The notes under the pieces were generated by a model. The model saw only the letters and a program-made list of their open reading frames with translations, had not been told where the DNA came from and searched no databases. Source: Priestia aryabhattai (GTDB taxonomy: Bacteria; Bacillota; Bacilli; Bacillales; Bacillaceae_H). From it: a DNA stretch of 64,000 bases. Shown piece after piece: positions 25,595 through 34,499 of this stretch (position 1 is its first letter; every line of letters starts with the position of its first letter). Location: the NCBI RefSeq assembly GCF_023715685.1, contig NZ_JAMBOQ010000001.1:1-64000 (forward strand). The letters are read 5' to 3'. Both the position numbers and the translations under genes were made by a program.

Positions 25595-25738
25595 TCATGT
25601 TAATAGGATATCATTTAATAAAGCTAGTTCTACTTTAAATGGATCGTTAATTTTTCTAAGCTCACAATAACCAGAACTATAAATATGAATGATTTTAAAT
25701 CGTTTACCGCGATAGAAAACTTCTTTATTAATTGACAT
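25595..25738 (-). CDS. Small hypothetical protein (47 aa)
   Basis: An ATG at 25738 follows a very strong GGAGGGAAGGT site and opens 47 residues (MSINKEVFYRGKRFKIIHIY, then SSGYCELRKINDPFKVELAL) ending in TGA. It is a basic, beta-rich looking small protein and is not recognised. The ribosome site is the main support. Confidence 0.6.
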   Translation of the reverse strand: MSINKEVFYRGKRFKIIHIYSSGYCELRKINDPFKVELALLNDILLT

Positions 25739-26044
25739 ACCTTCCCTCCAGGTTTGATATTATAGTTTGTTTCACATATTAACCATTTTCTTATCTAAAA
25801 TCTATCTGGAATAAAATCAAGATTCTTTTCCCTTTTTTATTTGTTTCAAAACATAAATTTAAAATACACTTCATTTTTTATGTATGTACATATTTTTTTA
25901 CTCTTTTGAGCAAATTAACTGAGATGGATGAATCATCACTTTACGACTAACGTTCAATAAACAGAAAATCCACTGATTAAGCCCAGTGGATTTTCTGTTT
26001 TTAAGCTATATAGGAATCCGTATCGATAATGAAATCGCAACTAT
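25739..26044. other. Intergenic region with LysE terminator
   Basis: It holds the upstream region of the 47-aa gene and, at 25959-26000, a 17-bp stem hairpin (AAACAGAAAATCCACTG and complement) that terminates the LysE gene on the minus strand. No gene is seen. Confidence 0.6.
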
Positions 26045-26668
26045 CTAATTATGAGCCTTTTCTAGAGCTAGTTTTATACCAAATCCTATCAGTATAGTAC
26101 CTGTTATTCCTTCGATAACCTTTTGTGTCTTAGGCTTCTTCATAAAAGCACTAATCTGGTTAAGTAAATAAATATAAAATAAATACCACACGACGGTTAA
26201 TACAATATAAGTTATCCCAAGTATAAGAAACGGCATAAACGTATTGCTTCCAGGATTCACGAACTGTGGCAGAAAGGTTAGGAAGAAAACAGCTATTTTT
26301 GGATTTAGTAAATTGGTAAGGAAACCTTGTTTGAAAGAAGACTTATTCTTATATTTATTTTCGGCAGTTGTTTCTGCTTTTTCTTTATTTCTCAATGTCC
26401 ATAATGACTTGATGCCTAAATAAATTAAGTACACTGCACCGATATATTTGAAGATAGAAAATAACAAAACCGATTTCGCAATAATCGCCGAAAGTCCTAA
26501 AATAGCAGTTAATGTGTGAATAGATAGTGCACAACAAATTCCAAGCATCGTTTTAAACCCTCCCTGTCTCCCAACAGTTAGAGTGTTTTTTGTCATGATT
26601 GCAGTATCCGGACCAGGTAAAATAACTAGAAATATGCATGTAATCACAAACAAATAAAAGTTTTCCAT
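26045..26668 (-). CDS. LysE/RhtB-family exporter
   Basis: 207 residues, about six membrane segments, with the family N-terminus FLVILPGPDTAIMTKNTLTVGRQGG and the mid-segment LLNPKIAVFFLTFLPQFV. The family exports amino acids or derivatives; the substrate here is unknown. ATG has a weak GAGAGGCGA site. It is a lone gene with its own terminator. Confidence 0.88.
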   Translation of the reverse strand: MENFYLFVITCIFLVILPGPDTAIMTKNTLTVGRQGGFKTMLGICCALSIHTLTAILGLSAIIAKSVLLFSIFKYIGAVYLIYLGIKSLWTLRNKEKAETTAENKYKNKSSFKQGFLTNLLNPKIAVFFLTFLPQFVNPGSNTFMPFLILGITYIVLTVVWYLFYIYLLNQISAFMKKPKTQKVIEGITGTILIGFGIKLALEKAHN

Positions 26669-26975
26669 TTTGTTATCGCCTCTCGATCAAAATAGTTCTG
26701 TATCTATAATTCTTACATGGTATTATATGTTAATTATTAATTGAAGATAAACACTGTAATATTTTTCATTGTTTTTTCTGAACTAATGAGTTCCTTTTAT
26801 TGTGCGTTTCAGAAAAGTGATTATGTTAACTGAACATATATATGACATACAGATTAAAAACAGAAAATGCTACTGAAGTTTACTCTTTTATACAAAAAAT
26901 AAGCTTATAAATGAAGGAGCTTTATCTTCAGCATAGAATATTTCTATACATTCAAAAGAAAAAGGAGTTGTTTTT
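26669..26975. other. Intergenic region containing a dif-like element
   Basis: Between the LysE gene and the 63-aa gene. It contains the 49-bp element at 26804-26852, listed separately. No other gene is visible. Confidence 0.5.
26804..26852 (+). repeat. dif-like composite element A
   Basis: Left arm GCGTTTCAGAA, centre AAGTGA, right arm TTATGTTAACT, then 13 bp and ACATACAG. The left arm matches the consensus (GGTTCCTTTAA) weakly; the right arm is exact. Confidence 0.6.
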
Positions 26976-27167
26976 GTGCATCAACAAATGGAAACCAGCA
27001 AAGAAATAAAACTTTTGAAAGCTGAAATTGATTTATGTAATCAGATTAAAAAGTTATTGATGGAAAAAGGGCAGAGATATTTATCTTCTAAACAAGAGTA
27101 TACAGATTATGATATTTTAAAAATTGCTTTAAATAGATTAATGAATGAAGTAAATTTCAGATATTAA
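26976..27167 (+). CDS. Small helical hypothetical protein (63 aa)
   Basis: GTG start at 26976, nine bases after AAAGGAG. The protein is charged and helical (KEIKLLKAEIDLCNQIKKLL ... DYDILKIALNRLMNEV). It has the size of Spo0E-like phosphatases but lacks their SXXXD signature, so I leave it unnamed. A terminator and a deleted dif-like element follow. Confidence 0.6.
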   Translation: MHQQMETSKEIKLLKAEIDLCNQIKKLLMEKGQRYLSSKQEYTDYDILKIALNRLMNEVNFRY

Positions 27168-27245
27168 AAGACTAAAAAATACCTAAAAATATAAAGGATA
27201 TAGATATTATTTAAAATGTTACATAATAAATTTATCTAAATGGAA

Positions 27246-27279
27246 AAAAGAGAAGATCACAAATGTGTTCTTCTCTTTT
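27246..27279 (+). terminator. Terminator of the 63-aa gene
   Basis: An 11-bp stem (AAAAGAGAAGA/TCTTCTCTTTT), about 80 bp after the stop codon. It is followed directly by element B. Confidence 0.75.
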
Positions 27280-27287
27280 ATTGTATA

Positions 27288-27311
27288 GGTTCCTGTAAAG
27301 ATAATATACAG
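27288..27311 (+). repeat. dif-like element B, internally deleted
   Basis: The left arm GGTTCCTGTAA is intact, and ATATACAG follows 5 bp later. The centre, right arm and spacer (25 bp of the 49-bp unit) are missing. The flanks TTTTTATTGTATAGGTTC resemble those of element E at 38634. Confidence 0.55.
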
Positions 27312-27429
27312 CGTTTGACTATAAGATCGATATTAGATACTTTTTAAAAATAGAGCACGTTAACCATCACTCTTACAAATAAAGCGAAATAAATTATTAT
27401 TTAATGTAAAAGGTTAAAAATTCATATTA

Positions 27430-28407
27430 TTACCTATTTAAAAAACCTGTTAAAAAGGTTAAAAATACATGTACTCCTGCTTTAATAGTAATTCCACTTT
27501 TATCACGTAGAGGGTCTAAACATACAATATCCATTGCTTGGACTAATGGATGTGAACCAGCCATATATATCGCTTCGAACAATTCATCCGTTCTCATTCC
27601 TCCTGTAGTTCCTGCTGGTACACCAGGGGCATAAGCAACATCAAGAACATCCATATCTACTGTAAGATAGATGACATCCACTTTCTTAGCTAAATCGTCT
27701 AAGGCTTTTTCAACTGTATTAGAGATTCCTGTTTTTCTAGCTTGAAGTAAGGTCACGTAATTAATATTGTGTGTATCTGCATACTCTTTGAGAGATTTCG
27801 AGTTATAAAGCCCATGCAGGCCAATATTCCAAACGTTTTTGCCTTCAATCGTACCACTCTCAATCAAGTTTCGAATGGGTGTTCCATTTGATGGTCCGTT
27901 ATCTTCTAAACTGCGTAAATCGAAATGTGTATCGAATTGAAGAATTCCTATACGTTGTTCTGGATGCGACGATTTCCAGCCCTTTACTAACATAGCCGTA
28001 ATCGAATGATCTCCCCCTAACATGATAGGCAGTGTATGAGGGTGATATTTCCGCATTGAAATCATTGCTTCTTTAATATACTGGTGAGAAAGTGAAATAT
28101 CTGTTACATGCTGTTTGACATCGCCTAAATCTAAAACCGATAAGGGGGTCAAATCCGTATCATATTCAATATGATACGGATTAAACGACTTCCATAGTTG
28201 TCTCATGGCAAGGGGTGTTTCACTTGCCCCGGAGGCACTAATAGAAGATCTTGAAAGAGGGACTCCCAAAACGGTTACATCTACAGCTTGAAAATCTATT
28301 TCATCTTGCACTTCAAATGTCTCGATCCAATCACTTACTTTAGGTTCAGTGGAACGCTGTCTTTCCCAATGAAAAGAGGGACGATTAAGTTGTGGGTACG
28401 GGTACAT
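27430..28407 (-). CDS. hutG: Formimidoylglutamase HutG
   Basis: About 325 residues, arginase/ureohydrolase fold with the Mn ligands in LGGDHSITA, DTHFDLR and TVDMDVLDVAYAPGVP. It hydrolyses formiminoglutamate to glutamate and formamide, the last step of histidine breakdown. The start chosen is ATG at 28407 after GGTGGGG; GTG at 28422 is an alternative. Either start lies inside the 3' end of hutI (overlap about 20 bp), showing tight coupling. Confidence 0.93.
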   Translation of the reverse strand: MYPYPQLNRPSFHWERQRSTEPKVSDWIETFEVQDEIDFQAVDVTVLGVPLSRSSISASGASETPLAMRQLWKSFNPYHIEYDTDLTPLSVLDLGDVKQHVTDISLSHQYIKEAMISMRKYHPHTLPIMLGGDHSITAMLVKGWKSSHPEQRIGILQFDTHFDLRSLEDNGPSNGTPIRNLIESGTIEGKNVWNIGLHGLYNSKSLKEYADTHNINYVTLLQARKTGISNTVEKALDDLAKKVDVIYLTVDMDVLDVAYAPGVPAGTTGGMRTDELFEAIYMAGSHPLVQAMDIVCLDPLRDKSGITIKAGVHVFLTFLTGFLNR

Positions 28408-29680
28408 CACATAAAGCCCCACCTTCCACGATCACTTGTCCTTTTTTAATGACAGTATCTACAAGGTTCACTGCATAGTTATACTGCAACGTTTGATAAT
28501 TCGGTGCATCAAATAAAACAAGGTCCCCTTTCTTTCCTACTTCGATACTCCCCACTTCATCAGCTTTTCCAATGGCATGAGCTGCATTAATTGTACATGC
28601 TGTTAGAACTTCGGCTGGCGTCATCTTCATCGTAAGACATGCTAGATTCATAATAAAAGGTAATGATTCAGTAGGCGATGACCCTGGATTACGATCAGTT
28701 GAAAGGGCAACCGGAACTCCAGCTTCAATCATCTTTCTTGCATTCGCAGGCTTCTCCATTAAAAAGAACGCTGTACCTGGCAACAAGACTGCAATAACAC
28801 CCCTTTTAGCCATTTGCTTAATACCTTCATCCGATGCTTGTAATAAATGGTCTGCTGAAACAGCCCCTACCTTTGCTGCAAGTTCTGCACCGCCAAATTG
28901 AACAATTTCATCCGCATGTATTTTTGGTTTTAAACCATATCTTTTTCCTGCCTCAAGAATTCGCTCGGACTGTTCAATTGTAAAGACTCCTTCTTCACAA
29001 AAAACATCGCAAAACTCAGCCAAATTTTCTTCTGCAACTCTTGGAATCATTTCCTCTATCACTAAACGAACAAATTCGTCTGGATTTTCTTTATATTCAA
29101 CTGGAACAGCATGAGCTCCCATGAAGGTAGAAACTAAATCTATAGGATGCCTTTCATCGAGCTTTTTTGCTGCTCGTAGCTGTTTCAATTCATCTTCCAG
29201 TGTCAAACCATATCCACTTTTCGCTTCAATCGTTGTAACTCCATATTGTAGAAAACGATTTAGGCGTTTGGAGGTTTCTTGAATCAACTGTTCTTCTGTA
29301 GCTTCTCTTGTACTTGTTGTTGTTTGGAGAATTCCTCCGCCTGCCTTTAGGATATCAATATATTTAGCTCCGTTTAATCGCATCTCTAGCTCTTTTTCAC
29401 GACTTCCCCCAAACACAATATGAGTATGAGCATCGATTAGACCTGGAGTAACAATTTTTCCTGAAGCATCAATCGTATTTATATGTCCATTCAAAGTATG
29501 AACATAGCGTTCTGCTTCAACATCTGATCCAACAAATGTAATCATTCCATTTTCCACTACAACACTGCCATGTTCGATAATACCGATATCGGACATATCT
29601 TGAGCACGTTTTGGTTCTTTACTTCCACCTCTAACTGTAATCAGTTGTGAGGCACGTTTAATATACGTAATAGATGACAT
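28385..29680 (-). CDS. hutI: Imidazolonepropionase HutI
   Basis: About 431 residues of the amidohydrolase superfamily, opening imidazolonepropionate to formiminoglutamate. Metal ligands are in DAHTHIVFGG, KIHADEIVQFGG and the later SADH and STDRNPGSSP. ATG at 29680 lies eight bases after GGAG; an upstream GTG is less well placed. It is 19 bp from hutU and overlaps hutG. Confidence 0.95.
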   Translation of the reverse strand: MSSITYIKRASQLITVRGGSKEPKRAQDMSDIGIIEHGSVVVENGMITFVGSDVEAERYVHTLNGHINTIDASGKIVTPGLIDAHTHIVFGGSREKELEMRLNGAKYIDILKAGGGILQTTTSTREATEEQLIQETSKRLNRFLQYGVTTIEAKSGYGLTLEDELKQLRAAKKLDERHPIDLVSTFMGAHAVPVEYKENPDEFVRLVIEEMIPRVAEENLAEFCDVFCEEGVFTIEQSERILEAGKRYGLKPKIHADEIVQFGGAELAAKVGAVSADHLLQASDEGIKQMAKRGVIAVLLPGTAFFLMEKPANARKMIEAGVPVALSTDRNPGSSPTESLPFIMNLACLTMKMTPAEVLTACTINAAHAIGKADEVGSIEVGKKGDLVLFDAPNYQTLQYNYAVNLVDTVIKKGQVIVEGGALCDVPVPTT

Positions 29681-29699
29681 AATACTCACTCCGTTTCCT

Positions 29700-31358
29700 T
29701 TAGTCTAATGTTGGAATGTTCATGCCTTTTTCCTTGGCTGTTTGAATGGCTAACTCATAGCCTGCATCTAAATGGCGAACAACCCCCATACCAGGATCTG
29801 TTGTTAATACGCGTTCAAGACGTTTAGCCGCATCTTCCGTGCCATCTGCTACTACAACCATACCTGCATGAAGAGAATATCCCATTCCTACGCCGCCACC
29901 ATGGTGGACGGATACCCAACTTGCCCCTGCAGCTGTATTAACTAGTGCATTTAAAATTGGCCAATCTGCTACAGCATCACTGCCATCTCTCATCGCTTCT
30001 GTTTCGCGGTTTGGCGAAGCAACAGATCCTGCGTCTAAATGATCTCTACCAATAACAATAGGTGCTGAAAGTTCTCCGGATGCAACCATTTCATTAATAA
30101 TTTTTCCAAATCGTGCACGTTCTCCATATCCTAGCCAACAGATACGCGCCGGTAATCCTTGAAATTCAATTTTTTCTCTCGCCATTTTAATCCAGTTACA
30201 AAGATGAGTATTATATGAGAATTCACGTAAAATAACTTCGTCTGTTTTATAAATATCTTCTGGATCACCTGATAAAGCTACCCAACGGAAAGGCCCTTTT
30301 CCTTCACAGAATTGAGGACGGATATAAGCAGGTACAAAACCTGGGAAGTTGAACGCGTCTTTTACGCCTTCATCTAACGCTACTTGACGAATATTATTTC
30401 CATAGTCGAAAGCAATGGCTCCTTCTTTCTGCATATCTAACATAGCCTGAACATGAACAGCCATACTAGCCTTAGATTTCCTTACATATTCTTCAGGATT
30501 ATCGGTACGTAATACTTCCCCTTGTTCTAAAGTAAAGCCTACTGGAAGGTATCCATTTAATGGATCATGTGCGGATGTCTGATCCGTTACAATGTCTGGA
30601 ATAAAGCCGCGTTTAATCATTTGAGGAAGTACTTCAGCTGCATTTCCAACCAAACCAATCGAGAGCGCTTTTCCTGAGTCTCTTGCTTCTTGTGCTAAAG
30701 CAATAGCATCATCTAAGCTTTCTAACACAACGTCACAATATCGTGTTTCAATTCGTTTTTCAATACGTGTTCGATCAACATCAATTCCAATGACTACACC
30801 TCCTGCCATTGTAACGGCTAATGGCTGGGCGCCTCCCATGCCTCCTAATCCAGCTGTTACGGTAATGGTACCTTCGAGACTACCATTAAAATGTTGTTTC
30901 GCACATTCAGCAAATGTTTCATACGTACCTTGTACAATGCCTTGGCTTCCAATATAAATCCAGCTACCGGCTGTCATTTGCCCATACATCATCAATCCTT
31001 TTTTATCGAGTTCATGGAATTTTTCCCAATTTGCGAATGCAGGAACAATATTGGAGTTAGCTAAGAGTACACGTGGTGCATCTTTATGAGTTTTGAAAAC
31101 AGCTACAGGCTTCCCTGACTGTACTAATAGTGTTTCATCCTCTTCTAGATTTTTCAAAGTAGCTACGATACGATCGAATGCATCCCAATTTCGAGCTGCC
31201 TTCCCTATTCCCCCATATACAATTAATTTCTCTGGATGTTCGGCTACTTGTGGGTCTAAATTGTTCATTAACATACGAAGAACAGCTTCTTGGACCCAAC
31301 CTTTTGTATTTAATTCTTTTCCATGAGGCGCCTTAATTACTTTTTGTTCAGTAGTCAT
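29700..31358 (-). CDS. hutU: Urocanase HutU
   Basis: 552 residues, NAD+-dependent hydratase converting urocanate to imidazolonepropionate. It has the NAD-binding [18 protein letters not shown] (about 175-192) and the active-site region YGNNIRQVA. Full length for the family. ATG follows AGGGGGAAAAAAT. The gap to hutH is about 215 bp with no visible terminator, so it is likely still in the hut transcript. Confidence 0.96.
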   Translation of the reverse strand: MTTEQKVIKAPHGKELNTKGWVQEAVLRMLMNNLDPQVAEHPEKLIVYGGIGKAARNWDAFDRIVATLKNLEEDETLLVQSGKPVAVFKTHKDAPRVLLANSNIVPAFANWEKFHELDKKGLMMYGQMTAGSWIYIGSQGIVQGTYETFAECAKQHFNGSLEGTITVTAGLGGMGGAQPLAVTMAGGVVIGIDVDRTRIEKRIETRYCDVVLESLDDAIALAQEARDSGKALSIGLVGNAAEVLPQMIKRGFIPDIVTDQTSAHDPLNGYLPVGFTLEQGEVLRTDNPEEYVRKSKASMAVHVQAMLDMQKEGAIAFDYGNNIRQVALDEGVKDAFNFPGFVPAYIRPQFCEGKGPFRWVALSGDPEDIYKTDEVILREFSYNTHLCNWIKMAREKIEFQGLPARICWLGYGERARFGKIINEMVASGELSAPIVIGRDHLDAGSVASPNRETEAMRDGSDAVADWPILNALVNTAAGASWVSVHHGGGVGMGYSLHAGMVVVADGTEDAAKRLERVLTTDPGMGVVRHLDAGYELAIQTAKEKGMNIPTLD

Positions 31359-31575
31359 ATTTTTTCCCCCTGTAAATTAATTCAAATAATTTTAAACTGT
31401 TTTTTCAAATTTATTCTTATAGATAATTGCTTATAATCTGGCCATATTTCATACGGGTTTACTTTATACAGGAAATCTCATAAATTCTCATAATTGAGAA
31501 AAAGAAAGATTTATACCCTAATATTTTAATAAGTTTTTGCTAAAGTTTTATAATAAAAACGACTTCACACGTTCA

Positions 31576-33087
31576 TTAACGTACCATTTCGTAATTAACT
31601 TCTTTTACAACCCCTTTTAAATCAGCAGCTAATTTTTCAATATCACGTGAGAAGATTCGATCTTTTGTAATTGTTGGAACAACTTTTCTAATTCTCGAAT
31701 AAAGTTTCGTTGTTTCTGGAGCTAACTTACTTACACCTCTAATATCAGCAGCCTGAGCAGCACAGATAGCTTCGATGGCAAGAACCCTTCTGCTATTTTG
31801 AATAATTTGATAAGCATGGCGAGCAGCAGTTGTTCCCATACTCACATGATCTTCTTGATTAGCAGAAGATGGAATAGAGTCTACACTAGAAGGATGAGCT
31901 AATGTCTTATTTTCCGAAACTAATGAAGCAGCAGCATATTGAGTAATCATTAAGCCTGATTGAAGACCAGGGTCTGGACTTAAAAATGCCGGTAAATCAC
32001 TTAGTTGGGGATTCACCAATCGTTCGATACGTCTTTCAGAAATATTTCCTACTTCAGACATTGCAATTCCAAGAAAGTCCATCGCAAAAGCGATAGGTTG
32101 CCCATGGAAGTTTCCACCGGAAATAACATTTCCACTGTCCGAGAAGATTAGTGGATTATCTGTTGCTGAGTTTATCTCAATCGATAGTTTCTCTTTTACA
32201 TAATTTAAAACTTGTTGAATAGCACCATGAACTTGTGGGATGCATCGTAATGAATACGCATCTTGAACTCGAATTTGTCCTTGAGTAGTGGTTAGTTGAC
32301 TACCGTCAAGGTAAGAAAGAATTCGTTCGGCCACTTGTTTCTGTTCAGGGTAAGGTCTTACAGAATGAGATTCTGGTGTGAAAGCGTCAACAATTCCTTG
32401 TAAACCTTCTAATGTTAGGGAAGCAATTCCATCTGAAAGGTCAGCTAACTTTTGAGCCTCCATATAAGCAACCACACCTACAGCAGTCATAGCTTGGGTT
32501 CCATTGATTAAAGCAAGCCCTTCCTTAGCTTGCAATTTGATTGGTTGAAGGCCTGCTAATTTCAATGCTTCTGCACCTGACATTTTTTCACCATCAAAGA
32601 CGGCTTCGCCTTCTCCAACTAATAATAGGGCTAAGTGCGATAGAGGAGCTAGATCACCACTTGCTCCTAGTGATCCTTGACTAGGAATAACTGGAACGAT
32701 ATTTTGATTTAAACAATCTATTAATAACTGCAGCGTTTCTAGACGAATTCCTGAATAGCCTTTCGCTAATGCATTAGCTCTTAGAAGTAACATAACTTGG
32801 CTTACTTCTATAGGAAATGGCTCCCCAAGCCCACAAGCATGGCTTCGAATTAAATTGATTTGTAAATCGGCTAAATCATCCTTTGAAATAACTGTGTCAC
32901 TGAATTTCCCAAATCCTGTGTTCACACCGTAAATTACCTTGTTATTGGTAATGCTATCCTCCACTAAAGCTCTACTTCTTTTGATATTTTCTAGCGCGTG
33001 ATCACTAATTTTAACAGAATAACCTTCATAAATAACTTGGTGAATTTGTTCATACGTTAATGAGTTACCGTCTATTTGAACAAACAT
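31576..33087 (-). CDS. hutH: Histidine ammonia-lyase HutH
   Basis: About 503 residues; it deaminates histidine to urocanate. The MIO cofactor tripeptide lies in [14 protein letters not shown] near residue 143. ATG at 33087 sits eight bases after AAAGGAG; the upstream GTG at 33096 is too close to that site. The gene is separated from hutP by the HutP-controlled terminator. Confidence 0.96.
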   Translation of the reverse strand: MFVQIDGNSLTYEQIHQVIYEGYSVKISDHALENIKRSRALVEDSITNNKVIYGVNTGFGKFSDTVISKDDLADLQINLIRSHACGLGEPFPIEVSQVMLLLRANALAKGYSGIRLETLQLLIDCLNQNIVPVIPSQGSLGASGDLAPLSHLALLLVGEGEAVFDGEKMSGAEALKLAGLQPIKLQAKEGLALINGTQAMTAVGVVAYMEAQKLADLSDGIASLTLEGLQGIVDAFTPESHSVRPYPEQKQVAERILSYLDGSQLTTTQGQIRVQDAYSLRCIPQVHGAIQQVLNYVKEKLSIEINSATDNPLIFSDSGNVISGGNFHGQPIAFAMDFLGIAMSEVGNISERRIERLVNPQLSDLPAFLSPDPGLQSGLMITQYAAASLVSENKTLAHPSSVDSIPSSANQEDHVSMGTTAARHAYQIIQNSRRVLAIEAICAAQAADIRGVSKLAPETTKLYSRIRKVVPTITKDRIFSRDIEKLAADLKGVVKEVNYEMVR

Positions 33088-33140
33088 TCTAATCACTCCT
33101 TTTTAAATTAAAAAATCTTGTTGTTTTTTGAACATAAAAA

Positions 33141-33208
33141 GGGGCTATATCAAAAAAGAAACAAATCTTTTTTGATATAGCCCCCTATAAACTAAACTGA
33201 ATAAACTA
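33141..33208 (-). promoter_or_regulatory. HutP-controlled terminator and UAG repeats
   Basis: On the minus strand a 19-bp perfect stem beginning GGGGCTATATC is followed by TTTTTATG, between hutP and hutH. Just upstream of it in the transcript, UAG triplets occur at 33206-33208, 33192-33194 and 33185-33187, spaced 14 and 7 nt (multiples of 7). This is the UAG-N4 spacing that HutP hexamers recognise with histidine. Further UAGs lie up to about 33300. HutP binding should block the terminator. Confidence 0.85.
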
Positions 33209-33397
33209 TGGGCTTTAAATACAATTTTAAATATCTAAAACAAACATAACTAACAATGCTAAATGAATCTATACTTTAAGATCTAAAGCTTAAAGCAACT
33301 AATGTATCTGAAACCAGTATCTCTTTATCTGAATAATTTGTCAATTGTTTTTTTAAAATTAAAAAATATTTATTTAAACTACTTTGAATAGATTTTT

Positions 33398-33862
33398 TTA
33401 GATATGGTTGAATCCAAAACCTAATGCATCATGTTCAAACCCTTTTTTGGGGGCACCTATAGTTCCATAGACACATACACTAATCCATTCTCCACCATAA
33501 CCAGAGGAGTCAATATTTCCTCTGACAATTGAAAAAGTTAAACCAACTGTACGTAAAATATCTCCTAACTGTAAAGTCCCCCTACTTACTCCCTGAATTG
33601 CTTCCAATATGGCATGATAAAGAGCATGGACTTCCCTATACGAATTAGCATTTATAATATGGTTATTTTTAGCACTTGTTTCAACAGCAGCAACTACTTT
33701 TGATAGCTCCATAGCCCCAACTTTTCCAACTGTATAGTTATAACCCCTTGAGTTCAGTTCTTGTTCAACTTCTTTCACCAGTTCAGTATTATGCAAGAGA
33801 ACCAATAAAGAAGTTAACTTACCCATTGAAAAATTATTCTTTTGTTTAACCTGATTGCTCAT
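33398..33862 (-). CDS. hutP: HutP, antitermination protein of the hut operon
   Basis: 154 residues, histidine- and Mg-dependent RNA-binding protein. The conserved C-terminal region IVRGNIDSSGYGGEWISVCVYGTIGAPKKGFEHDALGFGFNHI and the mid-segment HALYHAILEAIQG match B. subtilis HutP (about 148 aa). It is first gene of hutP-hutH-hutU-hutI-hutG, behind a good sigma-A promoter. ATG follows a GGGGGAAC site. Confidence 0.95.
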   Translation of the reverse strand: MSNQVKQKNNFSMGKLTSLLVLLHNTELVKEVEQELNSRGYNYTVGKVGAMELSKVVAAVETSAKNNHIINANSYREVHALYHAILEAIQGVSRGTLQLGDILRTVGLTFSIVRGNIDSSGYGGEWISVCVYGTIGAPKKGFEHDALGFGFNHI

Positions 33863-33902
33863 AAAATGTTCCCCCTTTGTGCTTCCCTTACTACTAGATT
33901 AG

Positions 33903-33931
33903 TATATACTGAAGGGTATATTAGTTGTCAA
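33903..33931 (-). promoter_or_regulatory. hutP promoter (sigma-A)
   Basis: Minus strand TTGACA (33931-33926), 17 bp, TATATA (33908-33903). The -35 is perfect and spacing ideal; TATACT overlaps in the -10 area. Confidence 0.85.
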
Positions 33932-33940
33932 TCCAGTTTT

Positions 33941-33955
33941 TGATAGCGCATACAT
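33941..33955. promoter_or_regulatory. cre box between the divergent hutP and permease promoters
   Basis: TGATAGCGCATACAT (complement ATGTATGCGCTATCA) fits WTGNAANCGNWNNCW with one mismatch on either strand. It lies between the two -35 boxes, where CcpA could silence both sides. Confidence 0.6.
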
Positions 33956-33962
33956 TTCTGCG

Positions 33963-33991
33963 TTGACAACTATTTATTCGGCAGATATACT
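33963..33991 (+). promoter_or_regulatory. Promoter towards the HutM-like permease
   Basis: TTGACA, 17 bp, TATACT: an exact or near-exact consensus on the plus strand. It predicts a leader of about 500 nt before the permease start at 34500. Confidence 0.8.
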
Positions 33992-33995
33992 GAAT

Positions 33996-34010
33996 ATAAT
34001 TCTGAAAATT
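33996..34010 (+). promoter_or_regulatory. Candidate CodY box
   Basis: ATAATTCTGAAAATT compared with AATTTTCNGAAAATT has three mismatches. It lies at about +1 of the permease promoter, a position suited to repression when branched-chain amino acids and GTP are high. Confidence 0.5.
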
Positions 34011-34499
34011 CTAGATAATATAGCCTTTAGTGGATGAATTAAATTTTAGTTAATGGAATATTTTAACAACAAGATTGAAATATAAAAATCAGGTATGATG
34101 TTATTTTTTAGAATAGGGTTTTCTCCAAGAGAGTAGATCAAATACCTATCAAACTTAAAAATATTAGTTATATAAGTTTATTTAGGTGAAGTTAAATAAA
34201 TAAAACAAGACTCCAATTTAGTTATTAGTTTATAGAATGGAACTTGGCAAAAAGAGAATTATTATTTTTGCGAAGTTTTTTTGTATTGAAAAGACTTATA
34301 GTAACTTGGAAAGGAAAGTTAAATTATATTTTTTTGAGATTTTCATAGACATTTTAAAAATTATGAAAAAACTATATTCATTCAAATCATATTTTAAATT
34401 CTCTTCAACTGATCTGCTCGTTTAAAATTTTAGATTAAAGGAGAACTCTGCTTATAGCACAAAAATAATTAAATCATACTATTAGGAAGAGGGTTATAC
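34011..34499 (+). other. Long leader of the permease gene, no gene seen
   Basis: About 490 nt between promoter and start codon. It contains UAG triplets, including a pair with exact N4 spacing (34021 and 34028). No strong hairpin was found. Control by HutP is possible but unproven. Confidence 0.4.

Noticed and set aside
26976..27167. Spo0E-like phosphatase call for the 63-aa protein
   Set aside because: Size fits but the SXXXD signature is missing.
34237..34425. 62-codon frame in the permease leader
   Set aside because: No ribosome site and extreme A/T-driven composition (Phe, Lys, Ile); most likely chance.
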